Shown here one piece after another: positions 51,415-58,988 of a DNA stretch of 58,988 nucleotides (the first letter of the stretch is position 1; the number at the start of each line of letters is the position of its first letter). Under the pieces are notes generated by a model that saw only the letters and a list, made by a program, of their open reading frames with translations, was not told where the DNA came from and made no database searches. This DNA comes from Kiloniellaceae bacterium (lineage in GTDB: Bacteria; Pseudomonadota; Alphaproteobacteria; Kiloniellales; J153): assembly GCA_021776115.1 (NCBI GenBank), contig JAJFGN010000047.1, positions 1-58,988 of the forward strand, given 5' to 3'. The position numbers were made by a program, and so were the translations under genes.

Positions 51415-53445
51415 ATGTGCGGCATCGCGGGTCTTATCGACATAAGGCGGCAGCTTGGCGGCGACGGCCTGCGCGCGGTGGCGCGGGCCATGTCGGATGC
51501 CTTACTGCACCGCGGTCCGGATGATGGCGGCACCTGGATCGACGTGGAAAACGGCGTCGCCTTCGGTCATCGGCGGCTTTCGATTATCGACCTCTCCCCT
51601 GCCGGCCACCAGCCGATGGCGTCGCACGATGGCCGCTATGTCATTTGCTATAACGGCGAAATTTATAATTTTCAGGAGCTGCGCGGTGAACTGGAAGCGC
51701 GCGGCGCGTCGTTTCGCGGGCACTCGGATACCGAGGTTCTGCTGGCCGCGGTGGACGCCTGGGGTGTGGCCGGCGCGCTAAAGCGGTGCAACGGCATGTT
51801 CGCGTTCGCACTTTGGGACCAAGCCGAGAGAACGCTGTTCCTGGCGCGCGACCGCTTGGGCGAGAAACCGCTCTATTTCGGTTGGGCCGGGGAAACTTTC
51901 CTGTTCGGTTCGGAGATGAATGCGCTTGCCGCTTGGCACGGTTTCGCACCCGAGATCGACCGGGGCGCCCTCGCCCTATCGCTACGCCACAACTATATCC
52001 CGGCCCCCTATTCAATTTACAAAGGTATATACAAGCTGCCAGCCGCAACAATCCTGCGCCTGACGCCGAGCTTGCAAAGCCGGGACCCGGGCTTGGAAGC
52101 CCTGGCCCGTCATTTCGAGCCTTATTGGTCGGCACGCGAAGTAGCTGAACGGGGCAGCGCCGAACCGTTTTCCGGGAGCGATGCCGAGGCGGTGGAGGCC
52201 TTGGATACCTGCCTGCGCGCGGCCGTGGATAGCCGCACGGTTTCCGACGTGCCGCTTGGCGCATTCCTCTCTGGCGGGATCGATTCCTCGACCGTTGTGG
52301 CCTTGATGCAGGCGCAGTCGGCCCGGCCGGTAAAGACTTTCAGCATCGGCTTTCACGAGGCCGGGTTCAACGAAGCCGAACACGCCAAGGCTGTCGCGGC
52401 CCACTTGGGCACGGACCATACGGAACTATACGTGACGCCGCAGGAAGCGCAGGACGTGATTCCGAGCCTGCCCGAACTTTACGACGAGCCTTTCGCCGAT
52501 TCATCGCAAATTCCGACCTTCCTGGTTTCCCAGTTGGCGCGCAGCAAGGTGACCGTCAGCCTGTCGGGCGACGGCGGAGACGAACTTTTCGGGGGTTACA
52601 ACCGGTATTTTTGGGCCGAAGCCATCTGGCGCAAGGTCGGATGGCTTCCGGCGCCGGGGCGGCATGTACTGTCGAAAGCCTTGACCAGCGCGGCGCCACA
52701 GACCTGGCAACGCCTGTTCGACATAGTGGACCCGATCATGCCCGGCCGTCTGCGCCAGCAGCGGGCCGGCGAAAAGCTGCACAAGCTGGCCCGGATCCTG
52801 AGCACGAACGGGCAAGAGGCGCTGTACATGCGGCTCCTCTCCCACTGGAGCGATCCCGCCAGCGTGGTGCTGGAGTCGGCGGAACCGACGACGATTCTGA
52901 CCGATCCGGCGCGTTGGGCCCAGCTGGATTCCTTCACTGAGCGCATGATGTATCTGGATACGGTCAACTATCTGCCCGACGACATCCTGACCAAGGTCGA
53001 CCGGGCGAGCATGGCGGTCAGCCTGGAAGCGCGCGTTCCCCTGCTCGATCATCGGGTGGTCGAATTTGCTTGGCGCCTGCCCATGCACATGAAGGTGCGC
53101 GGGGGGCAGGGCAAGTGGGCGCTGCGCCAGGTGTTGGAGCGTTATGTGCCGCGAAAGATGATCGAGCGGCCGAAGATGGGCTTTGGGGTCCCGATAGACC
53201 ATTGGTTGCGCGGCCCCTTGCGCGACTGGGCCGAGGCACTGCTTGACGAAGCCCGCTTGCGCCGCGAAGGTTTCTTTAGGCCCGAGCCGATCCGTCAACT
53301 TTGGGCTGAGCATCTTTCCGGGCGCGCGGACTGGCATTACTACTTGTGGGACGTTTTGGTATTTCAGGCTTGGCACGAAGCGCAAAAGCGAAAGCATGAC
53401 AAGGCAAACAGCGCAAAATCGTCCCAAGCTGTTGTTCACGGTTAA
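51415..53445 (+). CDS. asnB: Glutamine-hydrolysing asparagine synthase family amidotransferase
   Basis: This 676-residue AsnB-type protein has the N-terminal Ntn glutaminase (nucleophile Cys2 in MCGIAGL, then HRGPDDGGTW, FGHRRLSIIDLSPAGHQPM, YNGEIYNFQELR) and the C-terminal AMP-forming synthetase (PP-loop FLSGGIDSSTVVALM, SLSGDGGDELFGGYNRY, TKVDRASMAVSLEARVPLLDH). In polysaccharide clusters such enzymes (WbpS-like) amidate uronic acids to uronamides. Being 54 bases from the dehydrogenase gene and overlapping the glycosyltransferase gene supports that reading over free asparagine synthesis (inference). Confidence 0.9.
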   Translation: MCGIAGLIDIRRQLGGDGLRAVARAMSDALLHRGPDDGGTWIDVENGVAFGHRRLSIIDLSPAGHQPMASHDGRYVICYNGEIYNFQELRGELEARGASFRGHSDTEVLLAAVDAWGVAGALKRCNGMFAFALWDQAERTLFLARDRLGEKPLYFGWAGETFLFGSEMNALAAWHGFAPEIDRGALALSLRHNYIPAPYSIYKGIYKLPAATILRLTPSLQSRDPGLEALARHFEPYWSAREVAERGSAEPFSGSDAEAVEALDTCLRAAVDSRTVSDVPLGAFLSGGIDSSTVVALMQAQSARPVKTFSIGFHEAGFNEAEHAKAVAAHLGTDHTELYVTPQEAQDVIPSLPELYDEPFADSSQIPTFLVSQLARSKVTVSLSGDGGDELFGGYNRYFWAEAIWRKVGWLPAPGRHVLSKALTSAAPQTWQRLFDIVDPIMPGRLRQQRAGEKLHKLARILSTNGQEALYMRLLSHWSDPASVVLESAEPTTILTDPARWAQLDSFTERMMYLDTVNYLPDDILTKVDRASMAVSLEARVPLLDHRVVEFAWRLPMHMKVRGGQGKWALRQVLERYVPRKMIERPKMGFGVPIDHWLRGPLRDWAEALLDEARLRREGFFRPEPIRQLWAEHLSGRADWHYYLWDVLVFQAWHEAQKRKHDKANSAKSSQAVVHG

Positions 53446-54601
53446 CGACGCCGGTTTTTTCCTCTCGCATCGCTTGCCGGTCGCCCAGGCGGCGCGGGAT
53501 GCTGGCTATGACGTTCATATCGCGACCGCGCCGGGCGAGGCCGTGGCGCGTATTTGCGGCCATGGATTCACGCATCACCCCGTTCCACTCAGCCGGCGCG
53601 GGCTCAATCCCGTGGCCGAGGTGGGCACAGTCTGGGCGCTGTACCGCCTCTACCGCCGTTTGCGGCCGGGGTTGATTCATCACGTGACCGTCAAGCCGGT
53701 GCTCTATGGCGGGATCGCGGCGCGCTTGGCCGGAGCGCCTGCCGTTGTCAGCGCGGTCACCGGCCTGGGTTATGTCTTCATCAGGCGCGGCTGGAAGTCG
53801 GCGCTGCTGCGGTCCGCGGTTAAGACCGGATACCGCTGGGCGCTAAAGCGACGCGGCGCCCGCGTGATTTTTCAGAATCCGGACGACCGGGAGGCGTTTC
53901 TGACCCAAGGCTTGACTGCCGAAAAGGACTGCGTCCTCATCAAGGGTTCGGGTGTCGACACGGCGCACTTTACGCCGAGGCAAGAACCCGAAGGTGACCC
54001 CGTCGTCGTCTTGCCGGCGCGCATGTTGTGGGACAAGGGGGTTAGCGAGTTCGTCGAGGCCGCGCGGCGCTTGCGAGCCCAGGGCGTGACGGCGCGCTTC
54101 GTTCTGGTCGGCGATACCGACGACGGCAATCCCACCGCAATCCCGACGATCCGTCTGCAATCCTGGCAAGATGAGGGAACGATCGAGTGGTGGGGCTTTC
54201 GCGACGACATGGCGGCCGTTCTCGAGCAGGCGCACATCGTGTGTCTGCCGTCCTACCGCGAAGGCTTGCCTAAATCCTTGATCGAGGCCGCCGCCTGCGC
54301 CCGCCCCATTGTCTCCAGCGACGTGCCCGGGTGCCGGGAGATCGCGCGTGACGGGGTCAACGCGCTCCTGGTCCCGCCACGCGACCCCGCCGCCCTCGCG
54401 GACGCCCTGCATCGACTGATCAGCGATGCCGCGCTGCGTCGCCGTTTCGGCCTGCGCGGACGTGAAATCGTCGAGGCGGAGTTCTCTCTTGACCGGGTGA
54501 TCGACGAGACCTTGAATTTGTACGGCGCGCTTCTGCATGAAACGGGAGGGCGAGCGCCACGGGCCGGAAATAGCGAGCAAGCCCAGTGCAACCCCGGTTA
54601 A
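53396..54601 (+). CDS. GT4-family glycosyltransferase
   Basis: This 401-residue GT-B glycosyltransferase has an N-terminal acceptor domain (FTVNDAGFFLSHRLPVAQAARDAG, VKPVLYGGIAARLAGAP) and a C-terminal donor domain with RMLWDKGVSEFVEAARRL and the E-x7-E motif PSYREGLPKSLIEAAACARPIV. ATG 53396 is preferred; it lies inside the end of the AsnB gene, overlapping by 50 bases. Its 3' end overlaps the following epimerase gene by 16 bases. It probably adds the first or an internal sugar of the repeat unit. Confidence 0.88.
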   Translation: MTRQTAQNRPKLLFTVNDAGFFLSHRLPVAQAARDAGYDVHIATAPGEAVARICGHGFTHHPVPLSRRGLNPVAEVGTVWALYRLYRRLRPGLIHHVTVKPVLYGGIAARLAGAPAVVSAVTGLGYVFIRRGWKSALLRSAVKTGYRWALKRRGARVIFQNPDDREAFLTQGLTAEKDCVLIKGSGVDTAHFTPRQEPEGDPVVVLPARMLWDKGVSEFVEAARRLRAQGVTARFVLVGDTDDGNPTAIPTIRLQSWQDEGTIEWWGFRDDMAAVLEQAHIVCLPSYREGLPKSLIEAAACARPIVSSDVPGCREIARDGVNALLVPPRDPAALADALHRLISDAALRRRFGLRGREIVEAEFSLDRVIDETLNLYGALLHETGGRAPRAGNSEQAQCNPG

Positions 54602-55533
54602 TCCTCGTGACCGGCGCACGCGGCTTCGTGGGGCGGCATTTGTGCCGCACCCTCGCGGACGCCGGATACCGCGTACGCGGGACAGTGCGGAGCAACCCAC
54701 CGCCGCCGGAAGCGGGAATCGAATACCAGGCAAGCGGCGATATCAGCGACCGCGTAGACTGGCGTCCGCTGTTGAAAGGCGTCGACGCGGTGGTTCATGC
54801 GGCGGCGCGCGTGCACCTTCCAGGTGACCAGGGCGCCGACCCGCTGGCCGCCTATCGCCGGGCCAACGTCACGGCCAGCGAGACTTTAGCACGGCAGGCC
54901 GCCGAAGCCGGGGTGAAGCGGTTGGTATTCCTTAGCTCCATCAAGGCCGCCGACGCCGAGCGGAGCGGCCCCGGCGTCAGGCAACCTGAGCCCTACGACA
55001 TCACCAAGCTGGAGGCTGAGCATGCTTTGAGCAGAATTGCGCGCGAGACCGGCATGGAAATTGTTGTCCTGCGTCCACCCCTGGTCTACGGACCCGACGC
55101 CGCGGCCAACTTCGCCCTCCTGGTCCACGCGGTGTCCAAAGGCATTCCCTTGCCGCTTGGCTCCATACACAACCAACGCAGCTTTATTCATGTCGGCAAC
55201 CTGTGCAGCGCGATCACCGCCTGCCTGGAGCATCCCAGGGCGCCCGGCGGCGTCTTCGAGGTTAGCGATGGCCCGCCCGTGTCCACGCCGGATTTCGTGC
55301 GCGCCATCGGCCGCGCCATGGGTAAACCGGTGCGGCTTCTGCCCTGCCCGCCTGCCCTCTTGCGAAGTCTCGGGCACGCGTTAGGCAAGGGCCCGGCGGC
55401 GGACAGCCTGACCGGCGACTTGGTCGCCGACGACCGTGACATACGCGAGCGCTTGGGTTGGCGCGCTCCTACAAGCATGGGCAATGCCATGAAGGCGACC
55501 TTCACCGCCCAGAAGCAGGACACGCCGCGATGA
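54586..55533 (+). CDS. NAD-dependent epimerase/dehydratase (SDR)
   Basis: This 315-residue extended SDR has Rossmann motif LVTGARGFVGRHLCRTLADAGY, DAVVHAAARVHLPGD, LSSIKAADAE and Tyr-x-x-x-Lys in PYDITKLEAEHAL, then RPPLVYGPDAAANFALLV. The pattern resembles WbpV/WcaG or UDP-GlcNAc 4-epimerase-like reductases of O-antigen clusters. It begins with GTG 54586 within the glycosyltransferase end, so translation is likely coupled. The substrate is not fixed. Confidence 0.87.
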   Translation: MQPRLILVTGARGFVGRHLCRTLADAGYRVRGTVRSNPPPPEAGIEYQASGDISDRVDWRPLLKGVDAVVHAAARVHLPGDQGADPLAAYRRANVTASETLARQAAEAGVKRLVFLSSIKAADAERSGPGVRQPEPYDITKLEAEHALSRIARETGMEIVVLRPPLVYGPDAAANFALLVHAVSKGIPLPLGSIHNQRSFIHVGNLCSAITACLEHPRAPGGVFEVSDGPPVSTPDFVRAIGRAMGKPVRLLPCPPALLRSLGHALGKGPAADSLTGDLVADDRDIRERLGWRAPTSMGNAMKATFTAQKQDTPR

Positions 55534-56825
55534 GCCGCGTTTTCGCAACCGGTGTATTCGCCCTCTATCGCGGTACCGCGCGCGTGGCGACACCTTTGGT
55601 CCTGCGCTTTCTGCGCAAGCGCCTGGCACGCGGGCGCGAGGACGCGGCCCGCTTCGGTGAGCGTCTGGGCCAGGCTGGCATTGCACGCCCCGATGGGCCG
55701 CTCGTCTGGATCCACGGGGCCAGTGTCGGTGAATCGCTCTCTGCCCTGCCCCTGATAGAGCAGATCAGGGCGCGCTGGCCCGAGCTTAATATCCTCGTGA
55801 CCACGGGAACCGTCACCTCGGCCAAGCTCATGGCGCATCGCCTACCAGCGGGCGTTCTTCATCAGTTTGTGCCGGTCGACCTGCCTGGGCCGGTACGCCG
55901 CTTCATGACGTACTGGCGCCCAGCGCTTGGCATCGTGATCGAATCGGAGTTCTGGCCGAACATGTTGCACGCCGCGCGCGCACAAGGCGTCGAGCTGGTC
56001 CTGGTTAATGGCCGCATGTCGGCCAAATCCTTCGCGCAGTGGCGCCGGGTTCGCCCAACAATCGCGCATCTTCTGAACCTCTTCTCAATCGTTCTGGCGC
56101 AGTCGCGCGAAGACCTGCGGCACTTGCACACGCTCGGCGCGGCTCACGCGCAACGCTGCGGCAACCTGAAATTCGCTGCCCCGCCGCTGGCCGCCGACCC
56201 GTCGGAGCTTGCCACGCTGCAGACCGCGCTTGGCGCGCGGCCGCGCTGGCTGGCCGCCTCGACCCACCCCGGCGAGGAGATCCTGGTCGCGGCGGCGCAC
56301 GAAGCCTTATCCAAGACTCATCCGGGCCTTCTCACCCTGCTGGCGCCGCGCCACCCCGGCCGAGGCCCGGAAATCGCCGAAATGCTCGCTGCGAGAGGCC
56401 TGCGTGTGGCCCGGCGCGCCGCGGGCGAGACAGTCGCACCCGACACGGACGTCTACCTAGCCGACACGCTCGGCGAGCTTGGCCTCGCATACCGGCTCGC
56501 CGACGTGGTTTTTGTCGGCGGGTCTTTGGTTCCCAAAGGCGGGCAGAACATCCTGGAACCGGCCAAGTTAAGCTGCGCCATTCTGTGTGGACCGCATACC
56601 ACGAACTTTTTGCGCGTGAGCAAAGAGATGGCCGAGGCCGGAGCCCTGCGTCCGGTCAGGGACTCTGCCGAACTAGCCAAGGCCGTTGCGGCGCTGCTGG
56701 ACGATGAACCGGCGCGCCACGCCATGATTGAGGCCGCCGCCAGCTATGCCCAAAGCGAGGCCGGGGTCCTGGACGACATCATCGAAGCTCTGGCGCCTGC
56801 GCTGGATCGCGCCGCCAAGGGATAG
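55530..56825 (+). CDS. waaA: 3-deoxy-D-manno-octulosonic acid transferase
   Basis: This 431-residue KDO transferase adds KDO from CMP-KDO to lipid IVA. Signatures are ARFGERLGQ, WIHGASVGESLSALPLI, TTGTVTSAKLM, QFVPVDLPGPVRRFM, VIESEFWPNML, LVNGRMSAKSF, WLAASTHPGEE and FVGGSLVPKGGQNILEPA. ATG 55530 overlaps the epimerase stop (ATGA), so the longer open frame upstream is rejected. It closes the polysaccharide transcript. Confidence 0.93.
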   Translation: MSRVFATGVFALYRGTARVATPLVLRFLRKRLARGREDAARFGERLGQAGIARPDGPLVWIHGASVGESLSALPLIEQIRARWPELNILVTTGTVTSAKLMAHRLPAGVLHQFVPVDLPGPVRRFMTYWRPALGIVIESEFWPNMLHAARAQGVELVLVNGRMSAKSFAQWRRVRPTIAHLLNLFSIVLAQSREDLRHLHTLGAAHAQRCGNLKFAAPPLAADPSELATLQTALGARPRWLAASTHPGEEILVAAAHEALSKTHPGLLTLLAPRHPGRGPEIAEMLAARGLRVARRAAGETVAPDTDVYLADTLGELGLAYRLADVVFVGGSLVPKGGQNILEPAKLSCAILCGPHTTNFLRVSKEMAEAGALRPVRDSAELAKAVAALLDDEPARHAMIEAAASYAQSEAGVLDDIIEALAPALDRAAKG

Positions 56826-56997
56826 ACCCCGACGCGCTGCGCTCAGCCGTTCTTTTGGCTCCCGGCTTATCTGATCTTGGAGACGCTACAGCTTCCTCCT
56901 TATGCGGTTCAGCAAGACGGCACGGCAGAAAGCGCTTGCGTCACCCCTAGCGCCGGTATCAAAATCGCCCGGCCCTTCGATCGCGCAGTGGGAGTCG

Positions 56998-57366
56998 ATG
57001 CGTTTCTTGAGTATTCTAGGTCTGGTCGTGGCAATCCTGACGTTAGGCGCCGTGGAGCGAGCAGCGCACGCCTACGCCGATTCCACGCAAGCCAAGACCG
57101 AGGCAAGCTCAACCCAGGCTGTCGACGGCATCGGGTCGCCGCGCGCCGCACATCCCGGGCATGTGCCCGCGCACCGGCCCTTGCCAAGCGGCGACGTGAA
57201 TTCGATGCTCTGTAAGATTCTCTGCGCCGTGGCGGTGGCCCAGCCGCCGCTCACGGCGCCAAGCGGCGTTCGCGATTGGTTGCAAAGCCGCGAGAGGCTC
57301 GCGGCGGTTGAAGACGTCGAGGCGGATGAGGCCGCGCCGGGCCTGCACCCGCCCCCGCCTAGATAA
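56998..57366 (+). CDS. Small exported protein with His/Cys motif
   Basis: This 122-residue protein has a signal peptide (MRFLSILGLVVAILTLGAVERAAHA), a short region with HPGHVPAHRP and a hydrophobic segment with paired Cys (MLCKILCAVAVAQ). ATG 56998 follows TGGGAG at fair spacing. The His-rich and Cys-pair features recall small periplasmic copper-related proteins, and the heme-copper oxidase operon begins 165 bases further on. I do not recognise a family and the metal role is inference. Confidence 0.5.
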   Translation: MRFLSILGLVVAILTLGAVERAAHAYADSTQAKTEASSTQAVDGIGSPRAAHPGHVPAHRPLPSGDVNSMLCKILCAVAVAQPPLTAPSGVRDWLQSRERLAAVEDVEADEAAPGLHPPPPR

Positions 57367-57530
57367 AGCTTCCTTCATAGACCACTGCCTTTCGGCAGCG
57401 GGTGCGATCGCCTGCCCGGAACCGACGGACCGTTGGAACCTGCATCCGGGATGTCGCGGCGGACCCTCGGCTCGGCGCCAAACCGCCGACGGGCCGCAGC
57501 GGGGTCCGGAGTTATAGGAAGTAATCGCTC

Positions 57531-58154
57531 ATGCAGAATGCTCTCGGACTAATGGCCGATCAAACCATTATGATCGGCATTACCCTGGCCCTCGCCTTCG
57601 TGGGAATTGGGGCCCTGTTCATGGCCCTATTTTTGCCGCAGCGTTGGCGGCTCAAGTACCGGATGGAAATCGGCTTCGTGGCCGTACTCGGGGTCCTGGT
57701 TGTGTACGCCGACTCCAACAGCGCACGAACCTTCGCTGCCTACGAAGCCGAATTGCCGGCGGCGGACTACCTTTCCGGCAATGTAGCCGGACCGGTCGAA
57801 GCCGGCGCGTTCGATCGGCGTATCCGGGCTTTTGCCTTCCAGTGGGGCTTTGTCTTCCTAGACGAGCAAGGCGCCGCCAGTCGCAATGCGGTGCGCGTGA
57901 TGCCGGGCGAGAAGGTCCTGTTTTCCATTCTCGCGAACGATGTGATTCACGGTTTCAACATCCCAGCCGCGCGCATGACCACGGAGTTGGAACCGGGCAA
58001 AGTGCAGTCGATCTGGATCCGCGCGCCCGAAAAGCCGGGCAAATACCTCATTCAATGCCTGAACTACTGCGGCCTGGGTCACGCACAGATGAAGGCGTGG
58101 CTGGTCGTCGGCGACGGCACGGAAAAGAAGTCGACGGGCGCTGATCACGGATGA
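57531..58154 (+). CDS. Cytochrome c oxidase subunit II (CuA type)
   Basis: This 207-residue subunit has two N-terminal helices (TIMIGITLALAFVGIGALFMAL and EIGFVAVLGVLVVYA) and a cupredoxin domain. CuA ligands are visible: His in ANDVIHGFNI and the loop CLNYCGLGHAQM (Cys-x3-Cys-x3-His-x2-Met). Trp-containing electron-entry region AFAFQWGFVF is conserved. AGGAAG lies nine bases before the ATG. It is followed at 40 bases by subunit I. It accepts electrons from cytochrome c at the periplasmic face. Confidence 0.9.
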   Translation: MQNALGLMADQTIMIGITLALAFVGIGALFMALFLPQRWRLKYRMEIGFVAVLGVLVVYADSNSARTFAAYEAELPAADYLSGNVAGPVEAGAFDRRIRAFAFQWGFVFLDEQGAASRNAVRVMPGEKVLFSILANDVIHGFNIPAARMTTELEPGKVQSIWIRAPEKPGKYLIQCLNYCGLGHAQMKAWLVVGDGTEKKSTGADHG

Positions 58155-58194
58155 CCCTAGGCTGCACCCATCAAGGGGAAGAGGAACTGGAACG

Positions 58195-58988
58195 ATGGAA
58201 GCGACACTGACTGGCACGCGCGGCGACCTTAAGACACCGCATTGGGAACCTCGGAACCTGATCGGCGAATGGAGTCTTCGCGAACTTCTCTTTTCGGACG
58301 ACTGTCGTGCGATCGCGCTCAAGGGCATCCTTACGTCGTTGATTATGCTGGCGCTGGGCGGGCTCTTCGCGCTCACCTTCAGGGCGGAGCTGACCGCACC
58401 GGATATCCAATTCTTCGGCGCCCGCCCTTACATGGGGCTGATGACGCTGCACGGCATGCTTATGGTCTTCGGCTTCGTTATTCCGATCGTCATCTCGCTC
58501 TGCTACTACATGCTGCCGAAGACGATGCAGACCGACCGGCTGCTTTGGCCCGGCGCCGCGCATGGCAGTTTTTGGACCCTGATCCTGGCGGCCGGCCTTC
58601 TGATCGTCGGCCGGCCTGACTTCACCTGGACCTTTTATGCGCCGATGAGCCTGCGCGTCGGTGGCAACTTGGTCTGGCTCGGCTATCTGGCGATCATCCT
58701 GGTCGGGGTATCGGAATTCCTGGCCGGCCTCGTTCTGCTGCGTAATGTGCTCGCCTGGCGCGGCCGGTGGACGGCGATGCCGCTTATGGGCTGGGCCATG
58801 CTCTCCGAGGCGGCTCTGCTTCTGCTGTCAACGCCGATGCTCAGCCTGGTCGGCCTGTTCCTGCTGACCGATTGGCTCGGCGCAACGGCCCTGTTCGATA
58901 CGGCGCGCGGCGGCAGTACGACAACCTTTCTCTGGATGTTTTGGTTTTACGGCCATCCCGCGGTCTACCTGCCGCTGGTGCCGGCAAT
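58195..58988 (+). CDS. Heme-copper oxidase subunit I, N-terminal part
   Basis: The frame opens at ATG 58195 after AGAGGAA and stays open to the window edge, so the gene is incomplete (264 residues seen). TM helices of subunit I are clear. Low-spin heme His is in TLHGMLMVFG, and WFYGHPAVYLPLV holds the first CuB His. At the D-channel position A-type oxidases have Glu (GHPEVY); here it is Ala, which points to a B-type (ba3-like) or otherwise non-A proton pathway. The preceding subunit II has a CuA site, so electron donor is cytochrome c. Confidence 0.88.
   Translation, partial: MEATLTGTRGDLKTPHWEPRNLIGEWSLRELLFSDDCRAIALKGILTSLIMLALGGLFALTFRAELTAPDIQFFGARPYMGLMTLHGMLMVFGFVIPIVISLCYYMLPKTMQTDRLLWPGAAHGSFWTLILAAGLLIVGRPDFTWTFYAPMSLRVGGNLVWLGYLAIILVGVSEFLAGLVLLRNVLAWRGRWTAMPLMGWAMLSEAALLLLSTPMLSLVGLFLLTDWLGATALFDTARGGSTTTFLWMFWFYGHPAVYLPLVPA

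Noticed and set aside
53243-53395. A longer start for the GT4 glycosyltransferase
   Set aside because: The extra 51 residues are out-of-frame asnB sequence; glycosyltransferase homology begins just after ATG 53396.
1-58988. A CRISPR array or rRNA operon
   Set aside because: No regularly spaced direct repeats and no rRNA-like sequence were noticed anywhere on either strand.

Overview
The window reads as one continuous stretch of a GC-rich alphaproteobacterial chromosome, most like the Rhodospirillales. The reasons are gene content (ChvG/ChvI-type two-component pair, HAAT and polyamine ABC operons, WaaA, CFA synthase, ECF sigma factors with Cys-rich tails), tight ATGA-overlap operons and uniform codon use. 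No rRNA, complete tRNA or CRISPR array was seen. Placement is by protein-family recognition only; no database search was run.

Layout. 1-4.2 kb: end of a cyclopropane fatty acid synthase, then a membrane-anchored HtrA-type protease, a TlpA-like thioredoxin, a methyltransferase-like protein and a small membrane protein with a CPVC motif. 4.6-5.8 kb: acetyl-CoA acetyltransferase (minus). 6.1-8.3 kb: a run of ECF sigma-factor genes and relics: one frameshifted, one orphan sigma-4 fragment, one intact with a Cys-rich tail, one short Cys-rich sigma-4 protein. 8.4-11 kb: three unrelated membrane proteins (lycopene-cyclase domain, EamA, DUF6629). 11.8-22.6 kb: a compact set with no named pathway, holding a C45 acyltransferase/hydrolase, two clear ATP-grasp ligases plus a third divergent one, a 927-residue PLP decarboxylase, a nitrilase-fold amidase and a CocE/NonD hydrolase. 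I regard this as the best candidate for an undescribed system, probably making or turning over an amide- or peptide-linked small molecule that contains a decarboxylated basic amino acid (inference).

22.7-26.8 kb is a decayed integration site: a corA pseudogene with two lesions, a translationally coupled mini-operon starting with an AlpA-like regulator, a P4-type tyrosine integrase, the 3' half of tRNA-Phe(GAA) as an attachment-site scar, a long inverted repeat and an IS6-family transposase fragment.

26.8-39.6 kb looks like amino-acid, probably D-amino-acid, uptake and catabolism. It has a five-gene branched-chain-type ABC transporter, an XRE-cupin regulator facing a D-arginine-dehydrogenase-like flavoenzyme across a palindrome-rich promoter, a vWA-type exported protein, and a four-gene operon of a BKACE enzyme, a class IV aminotransferase, DgcN and DgcA. 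39.8-42.8 kb is a lipoprotein, response regulator and histidine kinase operon. 43-47.1 kb is a polyamine-type ABC transporter. 47.3-56.8 kb is surface polysaccharide and LPS synthesis (O-antigen ligase-like protein, nucleotide-sugar epimerases, UDP-sugar dehydrogenase, AsnB-type amidotransferase, GT4 glycosyltransferase, WaaA), interrupted by a 261-bp miniature inverted-repeat element. 57-59 kb begins a heme-copper oxidase operon that runs off the window edge.
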